A DNA stretch of 58,554 bases, taken from Polyangiaceae bacterium. Its GTDB lineage: Bacteria > Myxococcota_A > Polyangia > Polyangiales > Polyangiaceae. The stretch lies in NCBI GenBank assembly GCA_016933275.1, contig JAFGBI010000363.1:1-58554 (forward strand). Reading direction: 5' to 3'. The translations under genes and the position numbers were made by a program. Below the pieces are notes generated by a model. That model saw only the letters and a program-made list of their open reading frames with translations, had not been told where the DNA came from and did not search any database. Of the stretch, positions 16,778-26,527 are shown piece after piece (the first letter of the stretch is position 1; each line of letters opens with the position of its first letter).

Positions 16778-18150
16778 GGCGCGAGGACGAGGGGTACCCC
16801 CGCACGAGGTGCCGCGGCGATCAGGGCTTGGCCCGCCTGACCGAGCAGTTCGGCGGTGCGATCTGCGATGATGGAGCGAGTCGGGTGGGCGGCCTCGGCA
16901 GGCCAGCGATGGGTGGCCAGGCACGCGAGCCCAGCCCGCCAGCGTAGGGAGCTCCGTTCGGCGCCCGTCGGCAGCGCCGAGAGAACGCGCCGTAGGAACC
17001 GTGCGGCACCCCTGCCTGCGGTGGCGGGCATGACCAGGGTGAACCGACCCTCGGCGTCGGCATCCAGCACCAGATCACCGAAGCGCAACGACTCCTCGAG
17101 CAAGGCGAGGGTTCCGGCGCGTGCGCTGCTCTCGAGAGCGGGGCCGGGCTCGCTCGCGAGCAACGCGACGCTGAGCGGCAGGGAGCTTCGGATCGCGGTC
17201 CGCACCTCGCGTTCCAGGATTCGGGTGCGGAGGACCTCCACCGGTGCCCTCTTTGGGTCGATGTGACGCTGGCGTCGAGCAGAATCGATGGCGATCGCTG
17301 CGTGGTCGGCGAAGAGGCGCAGCAGCTCGAGCTCGGGTCGACCGAGTCGGGACTCCACGAAGAGGGCCCCCAACGGACGATTGGCGGTTCGGAGTGGAAC
17401 GACCGAGCCGGTGTCGGAGGATCGAGGCTCGCCCCGCCGGGCGACCTCAGCGAGGGTGGTCACCAGGGCGGCGGGCAGCGACGAGCGGTCTGGCGGCGCG
17501 CCCGCGAAGGGGCCGCGACCGGCGGCAGCCACGAGGTGGGTGCCCTCGGTGAAGAGCCCGACGAGGGCACCCGGCGGCACCGGCGGTGAAGGATCCCCGC
17601 GGGGACGAGGTCGCAGTCGTTCGACGAGCGAGCTTGCCTCGTCGAGGATCACGGTCAAGAGCCGAGGGAGAGGTAGGCCCGAGTGGAGCCGTGGCGTCGC
17701 GTCAGCGAGGATCTGAAGGGCAGCGGTGGAGCGGCTCAGGCGGGTGATCACGCGGCTCGCCTTGAGGGCCGCGTCGGTCCACAAGAGCAGACGCTCCGGC
17801 CCCTCGCTCTTGTCGTAATACCCCTGGATGTCCAGTCGCTGGAGCAGGGACCGTGGGGGTTGCTCCTCGCTGTATCCGGTCTGCAACACGACCTGAACGT
17901 TGGGGTCGAATTCGCGCAATCGCGCCACCACCTCCTCCCCCGTCATCCCTGGCATGAAGTAGTCGAGGAGGAACACATCGACGGTCCCCTCGCGCAGCAA
18001 CGCCAGAGCCGCGGGACCGCTCGAGGCGGTGAGGACCTGGTGACCCTCCGCCGCCAGCAGCAGCCGTGTCGCTTCCAGATACTCTGCGTCATCGTCCGCG
18101 AGGAGAATGACGCGGCCGGACGTGAGCGTCTGTCGATGGCGGCGGGTCAC
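16768..18150 (-). CDS. Response regulator: REC, GAF-like and degenerate GGDEF-like domains
   Basis: The 460-residue product has a receiver domain (residues 13-130) with the acidic cluster at 19-21, phospho-acceptor D63 in VFLLDYFMPGMTG, T91 and K114, so it should be phosphorylatable. Residues ~150-300 resemble a GAF domain (VVPLRTANRPLGALFVESRL, LLRLFADHAAIAID). Residues ~315-450 follow the layout of a GGDEF domain (REVRTAIRSSLPLSVALL, RFGDLVLDADAEGRFTLVMP) but the GGDEF signature itself is absent, so diguanylate cyclase activity is unlikely. There is no DNA-binding domain. Its GTG start overlaps the kinase stop (GTGA), so the pair is co-translated and likely cognate. Confidence 0.82.
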   Translation of the reverse strand: MTRRHRQTLTSGRVILLADDDAEYLEATRLLLAAEGHQVLTASSGPAALALLREGTVDVFLLDYFMPGMTGEEVVARLREFDPNVQVVLQTGYSEEQPPRSLLQRLDIQGYYDKSEGPERLLLWTDAALKASRVITRLSRSTAALQILADATPRLHSGLPLPRLLTVILDEASSLVERLRPRPRGDPSPPVPPGALVGLFTEGTHLVAAAGRGPFAGAPPDRSSLPAALVTTLAEVARRGEPRSSDTGSVVPLRTANRPLGALFVESRLGRPELELLRLFADHAAIAIDSARRQRHIDPKRAPVEVLRTRILEREVRTAIRSSLPLSVALLASEPGPALESSARAGTLALLEESLRFGDLVLDADAEGRFTLVMPATAGRGAARFLRRVLSALPTGAERSSLRWRAGLACLATHRWPAEAAHPTRSIIADRTAELLGQAGQALIAAAPRAGVPLVLAPSD

Positions 18151-20750
18151 CGCTGAACCTCCCCGGGCAGCGGGAAGCGCACCGTGAAGGTGGAGCCGAG
18201 CCCCGGCGTGCTCGCCACCTCGACCATGCCGCCGAAGTCTCGGGTGACGATGTCGCGCACGATCGTAAGGCCGAGTCCCGTCCCCTGGCCGAACGGCTTG
18301 GTGGTGAACATCGGCTCGAAGATCATCGGGATCACCTCGGGAGCGATGCCGCTCCCGTTGTCGGTGATGGCGAGGTCGATCGACGTCACCCCCCGCTCGA
18401 GCGTGATGTGGATCGGACCACCACCGCGGGGCACGCTGGCGTCGATGGCGTTGGTGACGAGGTTGGTGACCACCTGGGCGAGGCGTCCCGGGGACCCGTG
18501 GAGTTCGACGCGTTCCGGCTCGGGCCAGAACGTGACGGGACAGTTGGCCTGCCGGAGCGCGTAGCTCAGGAGCAGCAGCGCCTCGCGAACGTAGGGGACG
18601 GCGTCGAAGGGGTGGAGCTCGGTCGGGGAGAGGTCGCGGGTCTGCGTCTTGATTCCCCTCACGTAGTCCGCCGCCTTGCGAGCGGACGCCGTGGCCAACG
18701 AGAGGCCGTGCCTCATCTCGCGAGCAATCGCGAGGTGGTCGGCAGGCAGCACTGCGTCGTCGCCCACGGACGCCGCGTACTCGTCCACCAGCCGCTCGAC
18801 CTCGAGCAGGGCCGCTCGAACCGCGGCGAGCGGCGTGTTCATCTCGTGCGCGATGCTCGCGGTGAGGCGGCCGAGGCTGGCCATCTTCTCCTGGACGAGG
18901 AGCTTCTCCTGGTTGCTCTCGAGCGTGTCGTAGGCCTCCTGGAGCTGCCGCGCGCGCTTCTCGAGGTCGCGCCAGAGCCGCTGCCGCTCGAGGTCCTTCT
19001 CGACGACCTCGCGCACCAGCAGCGCCCCCTTCAACGCGGCGCTGAGTTGGTCGCGGAGCGCCTCGTAGACGGCGCCGTCGCGCGGGCCGATCTCGAAGAG
19101 TGCGAAGCCGAGGTGGTCGTCCTTGAAGAAGAGCGGCTCCACGACGTAGGCGTACCGGCGGTCCGCCGGGAGCATGCCCGCGGGCACGAGCTGCCGACAG
19201 GAGTAGTCGCTGGGCGCCGGCAGCTCCGGTCCCGTGCCTTCGCCACCGTGGGCCAGGATGAGCCGAGCGCGCGCGAGCGGCTCGGGACCGCGCTCGTAGA
19301 GCGAGAGGAAGGACGTCGGGATCCCCAGCCGTGGCAGCTCTTGCGCCACGGCGCTGACCAGTGACACCTCGTCGAAGGAGGTGATCAGCGCCTCTCCCGT
19401 GCGGCTGAGGGTTCGCGCCCAGCGCTCGGCTCGAAGCCGGAGGTCGGCCTGATGGCGTTCGAGCGCGCGAGCCAGAACGCGGCGTGCTTCGTGGCAGAGA
19501 TCCTCTAGGCGCAAGCGCATCGTCGGCAGCGCGAGACGCTCGAGAGACTCCCGGCGTATGGTGTCGATCACGCCATGCCAGATGGCCAGGTCACCGTCGC
19601 ACTGCCGCACACGCTCTAGCTTCTCGTTCAGCCAGGACACGACGCGGGTCTCGGGGCCGCCAACGAGGTCGTCGATCAGGTGGACGGTGAGGCGCTGCCC
19701 CCAGTCCTGCTCGAGGCCCGCGGCCGACGCGTTGAAGCGCCGTTCGAGGATGACCGGGAGGCGCTCGCGAAGGCAGTCCAGGGTGGCGGCCAACGGCTCG
19801 TCGCCCGAAGCGGGAAACGAGCTCGCAGACACCGAACCGGTCAGCCCGTAGCAGCCACAGGAGTGGCGGTTCACGAGCTCGGTGTGGAGTGTTACTCGCT
19901 CGTCGATCGCCACGCCCCGCAGCTGGGCGAGGACGATCTCCGCAGCGCGGGATCCCTGCTCGCGCAGGGGTTGGCGAACGGTCGTGAGCGGCGGGTTCGC
20001 GAACTCGGCTGCCTCGACGTCGTCGAAACCTACGAGGGCGACGTCTTCGGGAACGCGCAGACGGCGTTCGCGCAGGGCGCGGAGCGCACCGAGCGCCATG
20101 TCGTCGTTGAACGCGAACACCGCGTCGGGACGGAGCTGGCGGTCCCCGAAGATGGCTCCGATGGCCGCCGCGCCAGAGGCTTGCCGGAAATCACCCGTGA
20201 CCGTGAGCGCCGGGTCGAGGGGTAGTCCCCGTTCGGACAGCACGTCGCAGTAGACCCCGAAGCGACTGGCCGCTTCGGGGTTGGCCTCCGGCCCTCGGAT
20301 GCAGGCGATGGTCCGGACCCCGTGGTGGTCGAGGAGGTGCCCGAGCGCAGCCCGCATTCCGGTCGCGTTGTCCACCAGGATGCTGGGAACGCCCGGAATC
20401 GGCATGGCGATGCTGCACATCGGCAGCGGACGATAGCGATCCAGGAAGGCGGCGATCGCCTCGGGGCCGACGTCGTTGCCGATGGAACCAGCCATGACGA
20501 TGAGGCCATCCACGTTCTCTTTGCCGGGGAGGGCATAGATGGCGTTGCGTTGTTGACCGAAACGAGCGGGCGACGCGAGCGCTCCGCCGGGGAAGCAGAT
20601 GACGTTGCAGTCTTGGTCACGAGCCGCATCCAAGACGCCGCACAGGACTGCGTTCTGGTAGGCGTCCTCGAACCAGTCCACCAACAGGCCCAGGGTTGGC
20701 CGAGCCGTGGACTCGCGTAGGGGGCCGGGGGTACCGAGGTGGTTTACCAA
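18147..20750 (-). CDS. Histidine kinase with a LacI/periplasmic-binding-protein-like sensor domain
   Basis: The 867-residue protein has a type I periplasmic-binding fold at residues 17-300 with the features of LacI-family effector domains (FNDDMALGALRALRERRLRVP, LVGFDDVEAAEFANPPLTTVRQP, closing RHSCGC). No helix-turn-helix precedes it. A helical region (310-450), a GAF-like domain (455-575) and a coiled coil (580-620) follow. The kinase core has H635 in ASIAHEMNTPL, an N-box VTNLVTNAID (763-770), and ITDNGSGIAPEV, GTGLGLTIV motifs. No signal peptide or membrane segment is visible, so it should sense a cytoplasmic sugar-like ligand. TTG start. It is co-translated with the response regulator and faces the cellobiose phosphorylase locus. 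Confidence 0.85.
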   Translation of the reverse strand: MVNHLGTPGPLRESTARPTLGLLVDWFEDAYQNAVLCGVLDAARDQDCNVICFPGGALASPARFGQQRNAIYALPGKENVDGLIVMAGSIGNDVGPEAIAAFLDRYRPLPMCSIAMPIPGVPSILVDNATGMRAALGHLLDHHGVRTIACIRGPEANPEAASRFGVYCDVLSERGLPLDPALTVTGDFRQASGAAAIGAIFGDRQLRPDAVFAFNDDMALGALRALRERRLRVPEDVALVGFDDVEAAEFANPPLTTVRQPLREQGSRAAEIVLAQLRGVAIDERVTLHTELVNRHSCGCYGLTGSVSASSFPASGDEPLAATLDCLRERLPVILERRFNASAAGLEQDWGQRLTVHLIDDLVGGPETRVVSWLNEKLERVRQCDGDLAIWHGVIDTIRRESLERLALPTMRLRLEDLCHEARRVLARALERHQADLRLRAERWARTLSRTGEALITSFDEVSLVSAVAQELPRLGIPTSFLSLYERGPEPLARARLILAHGGEGTGPELPAPSDYSCRQLVPAGMLPADRRYAYVVEPLFFKDDHLGFALFEIGPRDGAVYEALRDQLSAALKGALLVREVVEKDLERQRLWRDLEKRARQLQEAYDTLESNQEKLLVQEKMASLGRLTASIAHEMNTPLAAVRAALLEVERLVDEYAASVGDDAVLPADHLAIAREMRHGLSLATASARKAADYVRGIKTQTRDLSPTELHPFDAVPYVREALLLLSYALRQANCPVTFWPEPERVELHGSPGRLAQVVTNLVTNAIDASVPRGGGPIHITLERGVTSIDLAITDNGSGIAPEVIPMIFEPMFTTKPFGQGTGLGLTIVRDIVTRDFGGMVEVASTPGLGSTFTVRFPLPGEVQR

Positions 20751-21095
20751 GGGTAGGGGGGCGTGCCGCGGAGCGAAGATCGAAGATTAGCAGATTTCGG
20801 CTCTCCCGAGCAGAGGGGGCCTCGTCGAGGTCTGGCACCCATCGCGGGAAATCCCAGGCCAGCGCACCGATCCGGTTCACGAGCGGGGGCCCCGAAGCCG
20901 GGTCTCGGTGGAGGGGTTTTCCACCAAGACACCGAGCCCCGCTCCCTGTCGCGGCCCCGGTGCGGTCGTGCTGGCCGCTGGATTTTCGCGCTTCAATCAT
21001 CCTGATCACTGCTCCTGGGAGATTGCGCGGGATAGGATTCGAGGTCTAATCTCCTGCCCGGCCCAGGCCGGGCCCGGCTTCCCCCCGGAGGACTC
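20751..21095. other. Divergent intergenic region
   Basis: About 345 bases between the kinase gene (minus) and an outer-membrane protein gene (plus). No open frame has family features. It contains a small hairpin GGTGGA/TCCACC near 20909-20927 and a 14-base match to the end of the palindromic repeat (GCACCGATCCGGTT near 20865-20878) without the rest of the element. Promoters for both genes should lie here but none is clear. Confidence 0.45.
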
Positions 21096-22799
21096 GTGCA
21101 GCCCCGTATGTTCAGATTTTTTTCCGTCGTGGCGGTCGCTGGCGCCGTCGCCCTGAGTGCAGGTTCGGTGTGCGCTCAGGCCAGAGACGATGCCGCGACG
21201 AAGCTTGCCGACGAAGCGCTCCTCAACGAGTACCTGGCGATGGATTTCCAGGGTGCCATCAAGAAGCTCGAGAAGGCGCTGGCGATCTGCGAGGGGGGAA
21301 AGTGCTCTCCCAAGGTCCTGGCGCGGATCCACCGCGATCTGGGGGTGGTCTACCTCGCCGGATTGAACGATGCCGCGACGGGTCAGGCGGAATTCGCGGC
21401 GGCGTTGAGCGCCGACCCCAATGTCGCGCTCGACCCGGACCTATCGACGGACGCGGTCGTCCAGGCGTTCAACGAGGCCAAGGCCGGAGGCCCAGCCGCT
21501 GGCGGCGCCCAGGGTGGTGGGGAGATCGGGGCCATCGCGGGGGTCGGCACCGAGGAACTCGCGGCGGACGTGCCGACCTCGGGGACCTTGCTCCACGTCC
21601 CACCGCCAGAGCAGACCCTCTCGACCCCCCTTCCCCTCTACTTGGAGCTAGTGAGCGGCATCGAGGTCGACAAGATCCTCGTGCACTACCTGCCGCCGAC
21701 GATGCGCGACTGGGTCACGCTACCCATGCCCGAGCGAGGCTTGGGGTACGGTGTCGTCATCGAATGCGGGCGCGTGGGTGGCACGCCTGGAAATCTCCAG
21801 TACTACATCGAGGCATACCAGGGCGGGACCGTGGTTGGCTTCAGCGGGTCGCAAGACATACCCCACCGGGTGGCCATCAAGTCGGCCCTCGATGGTGAAC
21901 GACCTTCGCTGCCGGGAGAGGAGCCGCCTGCCCCCTGCGAGACCGTGGCCGACGACTGTCCGCCTGGCTTTCCGGGCTGCGGCGAGGACGTGGGCGGCGA
22001 GTGCCAGGTGGACGACGACTGCTCAGTGGGTCTCGTCTGCAGGGAGGAGAAGTGCGCCAAGCCGCAGAAGAAGGTCAAGGTTCGGCACAGCTGGCTCACC
22101 GCTGCCTTCCAGGTCGATGTGATGATGATGAAAAAATCGTCGCAGGTCTGCTCCGGCTCCAACTACTTCACCTGCTTCTTTGCGGGAGACGCCGAGTACC
22201 TGGGGAGCCCGGACCCCAACAACGGCAATGCGATCCAGTCCGGAGGATTCGCGGCCGGCACGATGCGCGTCCTGCTAGGATACGAGTACCTGCTCAATTT
22301 CGGGCTCGGCGTCGGCCTGCGCGGGGGATTTGCCTTCGGCGGCCAGCCCAAGAGCAGAGACCACACCTTCCTCCCCGTCCACGCCGAGGTTCGATTCGCC
22401 TACTACGGGAAGCCGAGCGCGCGGGTGGTGCAGCCGTACGCTTTGCTGGCGGCTGGGATGGCGGAGGTGAACGCGAAGAAATCCGTATCGCTCACCCAAT
22501 CCATGGATCAGTGTCTGCTCCCCCCCGAGGACGGCGGTGTCCTCATCGCGGGCGCCTGCCCCGACCCCCCGGAGAGCCAGCAGGACCGGTTCATGGGGAC
22601 GCCTCTGCCGGCGTTCAGTGAGCCGACCAGGGTCGACGCATGGAACCGAGCGGGCAACGGGTTCGTGGCGCTGGGTGGCGGGATGCGCTTCGTGATGAAG
22701 AACCGGTTCGGCCCGTTCGTGGAGCTCCGAGCGGGCTACGCCTTCCCGGCCGCCTCGATGATCGCAGCCGGTCAAGGCGGGGTGGTCCTCGGCTTCTGA
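21096..22799 (+). CDS. Secreted protein with TPR-like N-terminus, Cys-rich segment and outer-membrane-barrel-like C-terminus
   Basis: The 567-residue precursor has a cleavable signal peptide (VCAQA). Residues 35-130 form TPR-like helices (DFQGAIKKLEKALAICEGG, LGVVYLAGLNDAATGQAEF, ALSADPNVALDPD). A beta domain of unknown family spans ~165-270. A Cys-rich stretch lies at 285-330 (ETVADDCPPGFPGCG, CQVDDDCSVGLVCREEKC), and a strand-rich region at 340-567 ends in Phe, as in outer-membrane barrels. This layout recurs in uncharacterised myxobacterial surface proteins. GTG start with GGAGGA just before it; the ATG at 21108 is the alternative. Function unknown; an envelope location is well supported. 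Confidence 0.7.
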   Translation: MQPRMFRFFSVVAVAGAVALSAGSVCAQARDDAATKLADEALLNEYLAMDFQGAIKKLEKALAICEGGKCSPKVLARIHRDLGVVYLAGLNDAATGQAEFAAALSADPNVALDPDLSTDAVVQAFNEAKAGGPAAGGAQGGGEIGAIAGVGTEELAADVPTSGTLLHVPPPEQTLSTPLPLYLELVSGIEVDKILVHYLPPTMRDWVTLPMPERGLGYGVVIECGRVGGTPGNLQYYIEAYQGGTVVGFSGSQDIPHRVAIKSALDGERPSLPGEEPPAPCETVADDCPPGFPGCGEDVGGECQVDDDCSVGLVCREEKCAKPQKKVKVRHSWLTAAFQVDVMMMKKSSQVCSGSNYFTCFFAGDAEYLGSPDPNNGNAIQSGGFAAGTMRVLLGYEYLLNFGLGVGLRGGFAFGGQPKSRDHTFLPVHAEVRFAYYGKPSARVVQPYALLAAGMAEVNAKKSVSLTQSMDQCLLPPEDGGVLIAGACPDPPESQQDRFMGTPLPAFSEPTRVDAWNRAGNGFVALGGGMRFVMKNRFGPFVELRAGYAFPAASMIAAGQGGVVLGF

Positions 22800-22827
22800 C
22801 CAGACCACCCGGCAGCAGCACGCGATC

Positions 22828-23292
22828 ATGGATTCCCGGGCGATCCTCCTCGTGGACCACGGGAGCCGAAGTGCGGAGTCGAACGCCAGGTTAGATTGTG
22901 TGGCCCGCCTGGTCGCGTGGAGCGTGGCGGATGGCGTGGTCGTGCGCACCGCGCACCTCGAGCTGCTCCCCCCCACCGTGGCGGAGGGATTCTCTGCTTG
23001 CGTCGCGGGGGGAGCGACGGAGGTGATCGTGCACCCGTACTTTCTGGGGGCAGGGCGTCACGTCACCCGGGACCTGCCCCGACTCGTGGCGGAGGCGGCG
23101 CAGCGGTTCCCCTCTGTTCGGTATCGGATCACGGCTCCCCTCGGAGTCCACCCAGACCTCGGGCCAATCATCCTGGAGCGCTGTGGGATCCCGGTTGCCA
23201 GACGAGGGGAGACGCTGGGCTTCGTTTGCCCCGGTGACCCCGCGGCCTGTGACGCTCCCTGGTGCGGTCGGGGGGATCCTGGCTACCGGTGA
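22828..23292 (+). CDS. CbiX/SirB-like chelatase domain protein
   Basis: The 154-residue protein has the pattern of short class II chelatases: LLVDHGSRSAESN near the N-terminus (metal-binding His 11), EVIVHPYFLGAGRHVTRDLP with a second His, and ITAPLGVHPDLGPIILER. Known members insert cobalt or iron into sirohydrochlorin, or nickel in related pathways, for cobalamin, siroheme or cofactor synthesis. No other tetrapyrrole gene is nearby, so the metal and pathway are unassigned. The C-terminus has three extra cysteines (CPGDPAACDAPWC) that may bind metal. It starts 28 bp after the upstream outer-membrane gene and its end overlaps a small convergent gene by 10 bp. Confidence 0.8.
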   Translation: MDSRAILLVDHGSRSAESNARLDCVARLVAWSVADGVVVRTAHLELLPPTVAEGFSACVAGGATEVIVHPYFLGAGRHVTRDLPRLVAEAAQRFPSVRYRITAPLGVHPDLGPIILERCGIPVARRGETLGFVCPGDPAACDAPWCGRGDPGYR

Positions 23293-23519
23293 AGCTCGCT
23301 CTCCAGCGCGTCGAGCCGCTGCTCCAGCTCCTCGCGGGTCACACTGGGCAAGGGTCCCGCCGAAGGTGGGTGCGGGGGAGGCGCCCCCCGTGGCGAGATC
23401 CCTGGCCGAGCGACCGCTAGGAACACGCCAAGGGTGACCGCGAGGAGGATCCAGGTCCAAGTGACGACGGCTCGCCCGCGAGCGCGGTGAGAGATGGGGG
23501 GGGAGGTCCCTTGGTGCAT
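23283..23519 (-). CDS. Small predicted membrane protein with coiled-coil end
   Basis: A 78-residue protein: a basic N-terminus, one membrane segment (TWTWILLAVTLGVFLAVA), a Pro-rich spacer, and a short charged helix at the end (TREELEQRLDALESELHR) with heptad spacing. No family recognised. Start is the ATG at 23519; the frame stays open to 23612. Its end overlaps the CbiX-like gene by 10 bp on the opposite strand. The clear membrane segment plus coiled coil argues for a real gene. Confidence 0.5.
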   Translation of the reverse strand: MHQGTSPPISHRARGRAVVTWTWILLAVTLGVFLAVARPGISPRGAPPPHPPSAGPLPSVTREELEQRLDALESELHR

Positions 23520-23722
23520 CGGGTCTCGCTCGAGTCCTGTCTCGCAAGAGCGATGCCGGTCCACCCGATCAGTGGATTTCCCGGGGGACGGCCCAGCCGC
23601 GGAGGCCACCACGCCGGTTCGCCGGGCAGCTCGATCGGGGGGACCGTCAACCAGCGGTCACGATCCGTGGGCCGGGGAACCCACTTGGCAAGGCGCTCGG
23701 TGCGTGGTTTCTTCCGCTCGCC

Positions 23723-24418
23723 ATGTCGCTCGCTTCGCTGCTGCTGATCGGTTTCGAAATGGCTCGTGTGAGCATCGTCACCGTGGCGGACGGAGTGATG
23801 GGGGCCCCGCCGCGGGAGCGCTGCAACCGGCGGATCGACAACTGGTCACGTCAGTTGGTAAAGCATGCGGGGATCGAGCTCGACGTGCACGGCCTCGAGC
23901 ACGCCGTGCCTGGGCGCGCGTACATCGTGATGAGCAACCACCAGTCCCATTTCGATATCCCGGTGGTTTTTCAGGCGCTCAAACGCCCCATGCGAATGGT
24001 GACCAAGACCGAGCTCTTCAGGATCCCGTTCTTCGGACCGGCGATGCGGGCGGCGGAGTTCGTCGAGGTCGATCGCGGAAACCGACGCCAGGCCATCGAG
24101 GCGATGGAACGCGCCCGCGTGATGGTGGAGAGCGGGATGAGCATCTGGATCGCGCCCGAAGGGACGCGGAGCCGGACGGGTGAGCTCGGCGAGTTCAAAC
24201 GCGGGGGATTCCACCTCGCGCTCGGTGCTCAAGCGCAGATCCTCCCGGTGTCGATCTCAGGGACGATCCACGTGCTCCCTGCCAGAGAGCTCCGTTTGCA
24301 GCGCGGCGTGAAGGTGCGCGTCACCGTCTCGCCCCCTATCGATCCGGGCGACTATGGCCGCCGGGGCCTCGATGAGCTCATTGCCGCCGTCCGCGGTATC
24401 ATCGCGGCACACGTTTGA
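23723..24418 (+). CDS. plsC: 1-acyl-sn-glycerol-3-phosphate acyltransferase (PlsC family)
   Basis: The 231-residue protein has the acyltransferase signature NHQSHFD (H73-x4-D78) and the second block [10 protein letters not shown], which bind the acyl donor and the glycerol phosphate. An N-terminal hydrophobic helix should anchor it to the inner membrane. Known reaction: acylation of lysophosphatidic acid to phosphatidic acid in phospholipid synthesis. Other lysophospholipid acyltransferases share these blocks, so the acceptor is not proven. Its stop overlaps the TTG start of the YgiQ-like gene (TTGA), indicating translational coupling. Confidence 0.85.
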   Translation: MSLASLLLIGFEMARVSIVTVADGVMGAPPRERCNRRIDNWSRQLVKHAGIELDVHGLEHAVPGRAYIVMSNHQSHFDIPVVFQALKRPMRMVTKTELFRIPFFGPAMRAAEFVEVDRGNRRQAIEAMERARVMVESGMSIWIAPEGTRSRTGELGEFKRGGFHLALGAQAQILPVSISGTIHVLPARELRLQRGVKVRVTVSPPIDPGDYGRRGLDELIAAVRGIIAAHV

Positions 24419-26349
24419 CTCATCGCACCGAGGACCTCCGCGCCTTCTTGCCGACCAGCCGCGCCGAGCTCGCGTTGCGCGGCTGGGACGAGATCGACGT
24501 CCTCGTCGTGTCCGGGGACGCCTATGTGGACCATCCGGCGTTTGGTCCCGTGCTCGTTGCCCGTTTCTTGGAGGGGCGTGGGTACCGAGTCGGCTTCATC
24601 GCCCAGCCGCGATGGGACTCGCTGGATGACGTCTCTCGGCTCGGGCGCCCGCGTCTGTTCGTCGGGGTGAGCGCGGGGAACCTCGATTCCATGCTCAACA
24701 AGCTCACGGCCCAGAAGAAGGTCCGGAGCGACGATCAGTACTCACCAGGCGGCCGCACGGGGATGCGCCCGAATCGGGCGAGCATCGTCTACGGCAACCT
24801 CTGCCGGGCGGCCTTCCCGGGGCTTCCGATCGTGCTCGGCGGGATCGAGGCTTCCCTGCGGAGGATTGCGCACTACGACTTCTGGCAAGACGCGGTGCGG
24901 CGGTCGGTGCTGCTGGACGCGAAGGCGGACGTTCTGGTCTTTGGGATGGGGGAACTCGCGGCCGGTGAGATCGCCGACCGCTTGGCGCGGGGCGCGTCCC
25001 TGGCCGACCTTCGCGATATACGCGGGACGGCACATCCGCTGGAGGCCCCACGGGCGTGGGCGCCGTATCTCGAGCAGGCCACCGAGAGCCCGCGCCGGGA
25101 CGGCGTGGTCGTTCTGCCGAGCTATGAGGCGGTTCGCGACTCGCCGACCGAGTTTGCCCGGATGACGCGGCTATTCCAAGCTGAGACCAATCCGGAGAAC
25201 GCCCGCCCCTTGCTTCAGGTCCACGGCGAGCAGGCGGTGTTCTACCTTCCCCCGGCGAGACCGCTGGCCGAAGCGGAGATGGACGAGCTTTATGCGCTAC
25301 CCTTCGTGCGACGGCCCCATCCCTCGTACGGGGATCAGCGGATCGCCGCGTTCGAATCCGTGCGGCGGTCGATCGCGGCTACTCGCGGGTGCTTCGGTGG
25401 CTGCACCTTCTGCAGCATCGCGGCGCACGAGGGGCGGCGGGTCCAGAGTCGCTCAGCGGAGAGTGTGCTGCGCGAGGTTCGGACGCTTCGTCAGGCCGAA
25501 GGCTTCGATGGGACGGTCACGGACGTTGGTGGGCCGACGGCCAACATGTACTCGCTGCGCTGTCGTGAACCGGCGGTCGAGGCAGCGTGTCGGCGGCCGT
25601 CCTGTCTCTTTCCTACCATCTGCCGTCACCTCGACACCGATCAGCGACGTTTCGCCGGCCTGCTCCGTCTCGTCCGCAGCGAGCCGGGCATCCAGCACGT
25701 CTATGTCGCTTCTGGGATCCGCTGCGATCTGGCGGAGCGATGTCCCGAACTCATTCGCGAGATCGCCGCGCACCACACGGGCGGCCAACTCTCGGTCGCC
25801 CCGGAGCACATCGATCCGACGGTGCTCCGGCTGATGCGCAAGCCGGACGCGGCGAGCTTCGAGCGGTTCGCAAGGGCTTTCGCGGCTGCGAGCGCAGCGG
25901 CGGGCAAGGAGCAGTACCTGGTGCCGTATCTGATCGTCGGTCACCCCGGTTCAACGGTGCAGGACACCATCGCGCTCGCCCTGTACCTCAAGAAGAGAGG
26001 GCTACGGCCGCGTCAAGTCCAGGAGTTTATTCCAACGCCGATGGCCGTTGCCACGGCGATGTACCACACCGGGCTCGATCCATTCAGCGGCGGGGCGATC
26101 CCCGTGGTCCGAGATCCGCGGGAGAAGCGCGCCCTCAAGGCGTTGCTCTTCTACTACGATCCGCAGCATCACCCGCTCGCTCGCGAGGCCTTGCGCCGAG
26201 CGCAGCGCACGGACCTCATCGGTGCCGGGGTGGACTGCCTGGTTCCGATGGGCGACCAGCGTGCGTCCCCGGGGGGTCGGCCATCGCCGTCGCGCGGCCG
26301 CGGGCGACCTCGGGGTCCTGCCCGTGTCCTCCGCTCGCGGAACCGATGA
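24415..26349 (+). CDS. YgiQ family radical SAM protein
   Basis: The 644-residue protein has the YgiQ N-terminal region ([20 protein letters not shown], then [18 protein letters not shown]), the iron-sulfur motif C326-x3-C330-x2-C333 ([17 protein letters not shown]), and the family's [11 protein letters not shown] and [17 protein letters not shown] blocks. Residues 380-410 hold further cysteines (CRREPAVE-type region, CRRPSC, FPTIC). Radical SAM enzymes make a 5'-deoxyadenosyl radical; the substrate of YgiQ proteins is not established. TTG start overlapping plsC. The last ~30 residues are Arg/Pro/Gly-rich. Length fits the family. Confidence 0.9.
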   Translation: MTHRTEDLRAFLPTSRAELALRGWDEIDVLVVSGDAYVDHPAFGPVLVARFLEGRGYRVGFIAQPRWDSLDDVSRLGRPRLFVGVSAGNLDSMLNKLTAQKKVRSDDQYSPGGRTGMRPNRASIVYGNLCRAAFPGLPIVLGGIEASLRRIAHYDFWQDAVRRSVLLDAKADVLVFGMGELAAGEIADRLARGASLADLRDIRGTAHPLEAPRAWAPYLEQATESPRRDGVVVLPSYEAVRDSPTEFARMTRLFQAETNPENARPLLQVHGEQAVFYLPPARPLAEAEMDELYALPFVRRPHPSYGDQRIAAFESVRRSIAATRGCFGGCTFCSIAAHEGRRVQSRSAESVLREVRTLRQAEGFDGTVTDVGGPTANMYSLRCREPAVEAACRRPSCLFPTICRHLDTDQRRFAGLLRLVRSEPGIQHVYVASGIRCDLAERCPELIREIAAHHTGGQLSVAPEHIDPTVLRLMRKPDAASFERFARAFAAASAAAGKEQYLVPYLIVGHPGSTVQDTIALALYLKKRGLRPRQVQEFIPTPMAVATAMYHTGLDPFSGGAIPVVRDPREKRALKALLFYYDPQHHPLAREALRRAQRTDLIGAGVDCLVPMGDQRASPGGRPSPSRGRGRPRGPARVLRSRNR

Positions 26350-26527
26350 TCTCGACGGTCGAGCGCCAGCAGCGACACCCTCGACGAACAGGGAGTAAAG
26401 GGGAAAATGCACACAAGCCCACGAGCCGGTTGCCTCGACTGAGGAGGTCGGGTTACACGAGATCCGACGGTCGAGGGGCCCGCTGGTGGGCGGGGAGACT
26501 CGAGCCTCCCGAAAGGTGATGGTGGTC

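Noticed and set aside
20865..20878. GCACCGATCCGGTT match to the repeat end
   Set aside because: Only 14 bases, without stem or loop; could be chance, so not listed as a repeat copy.
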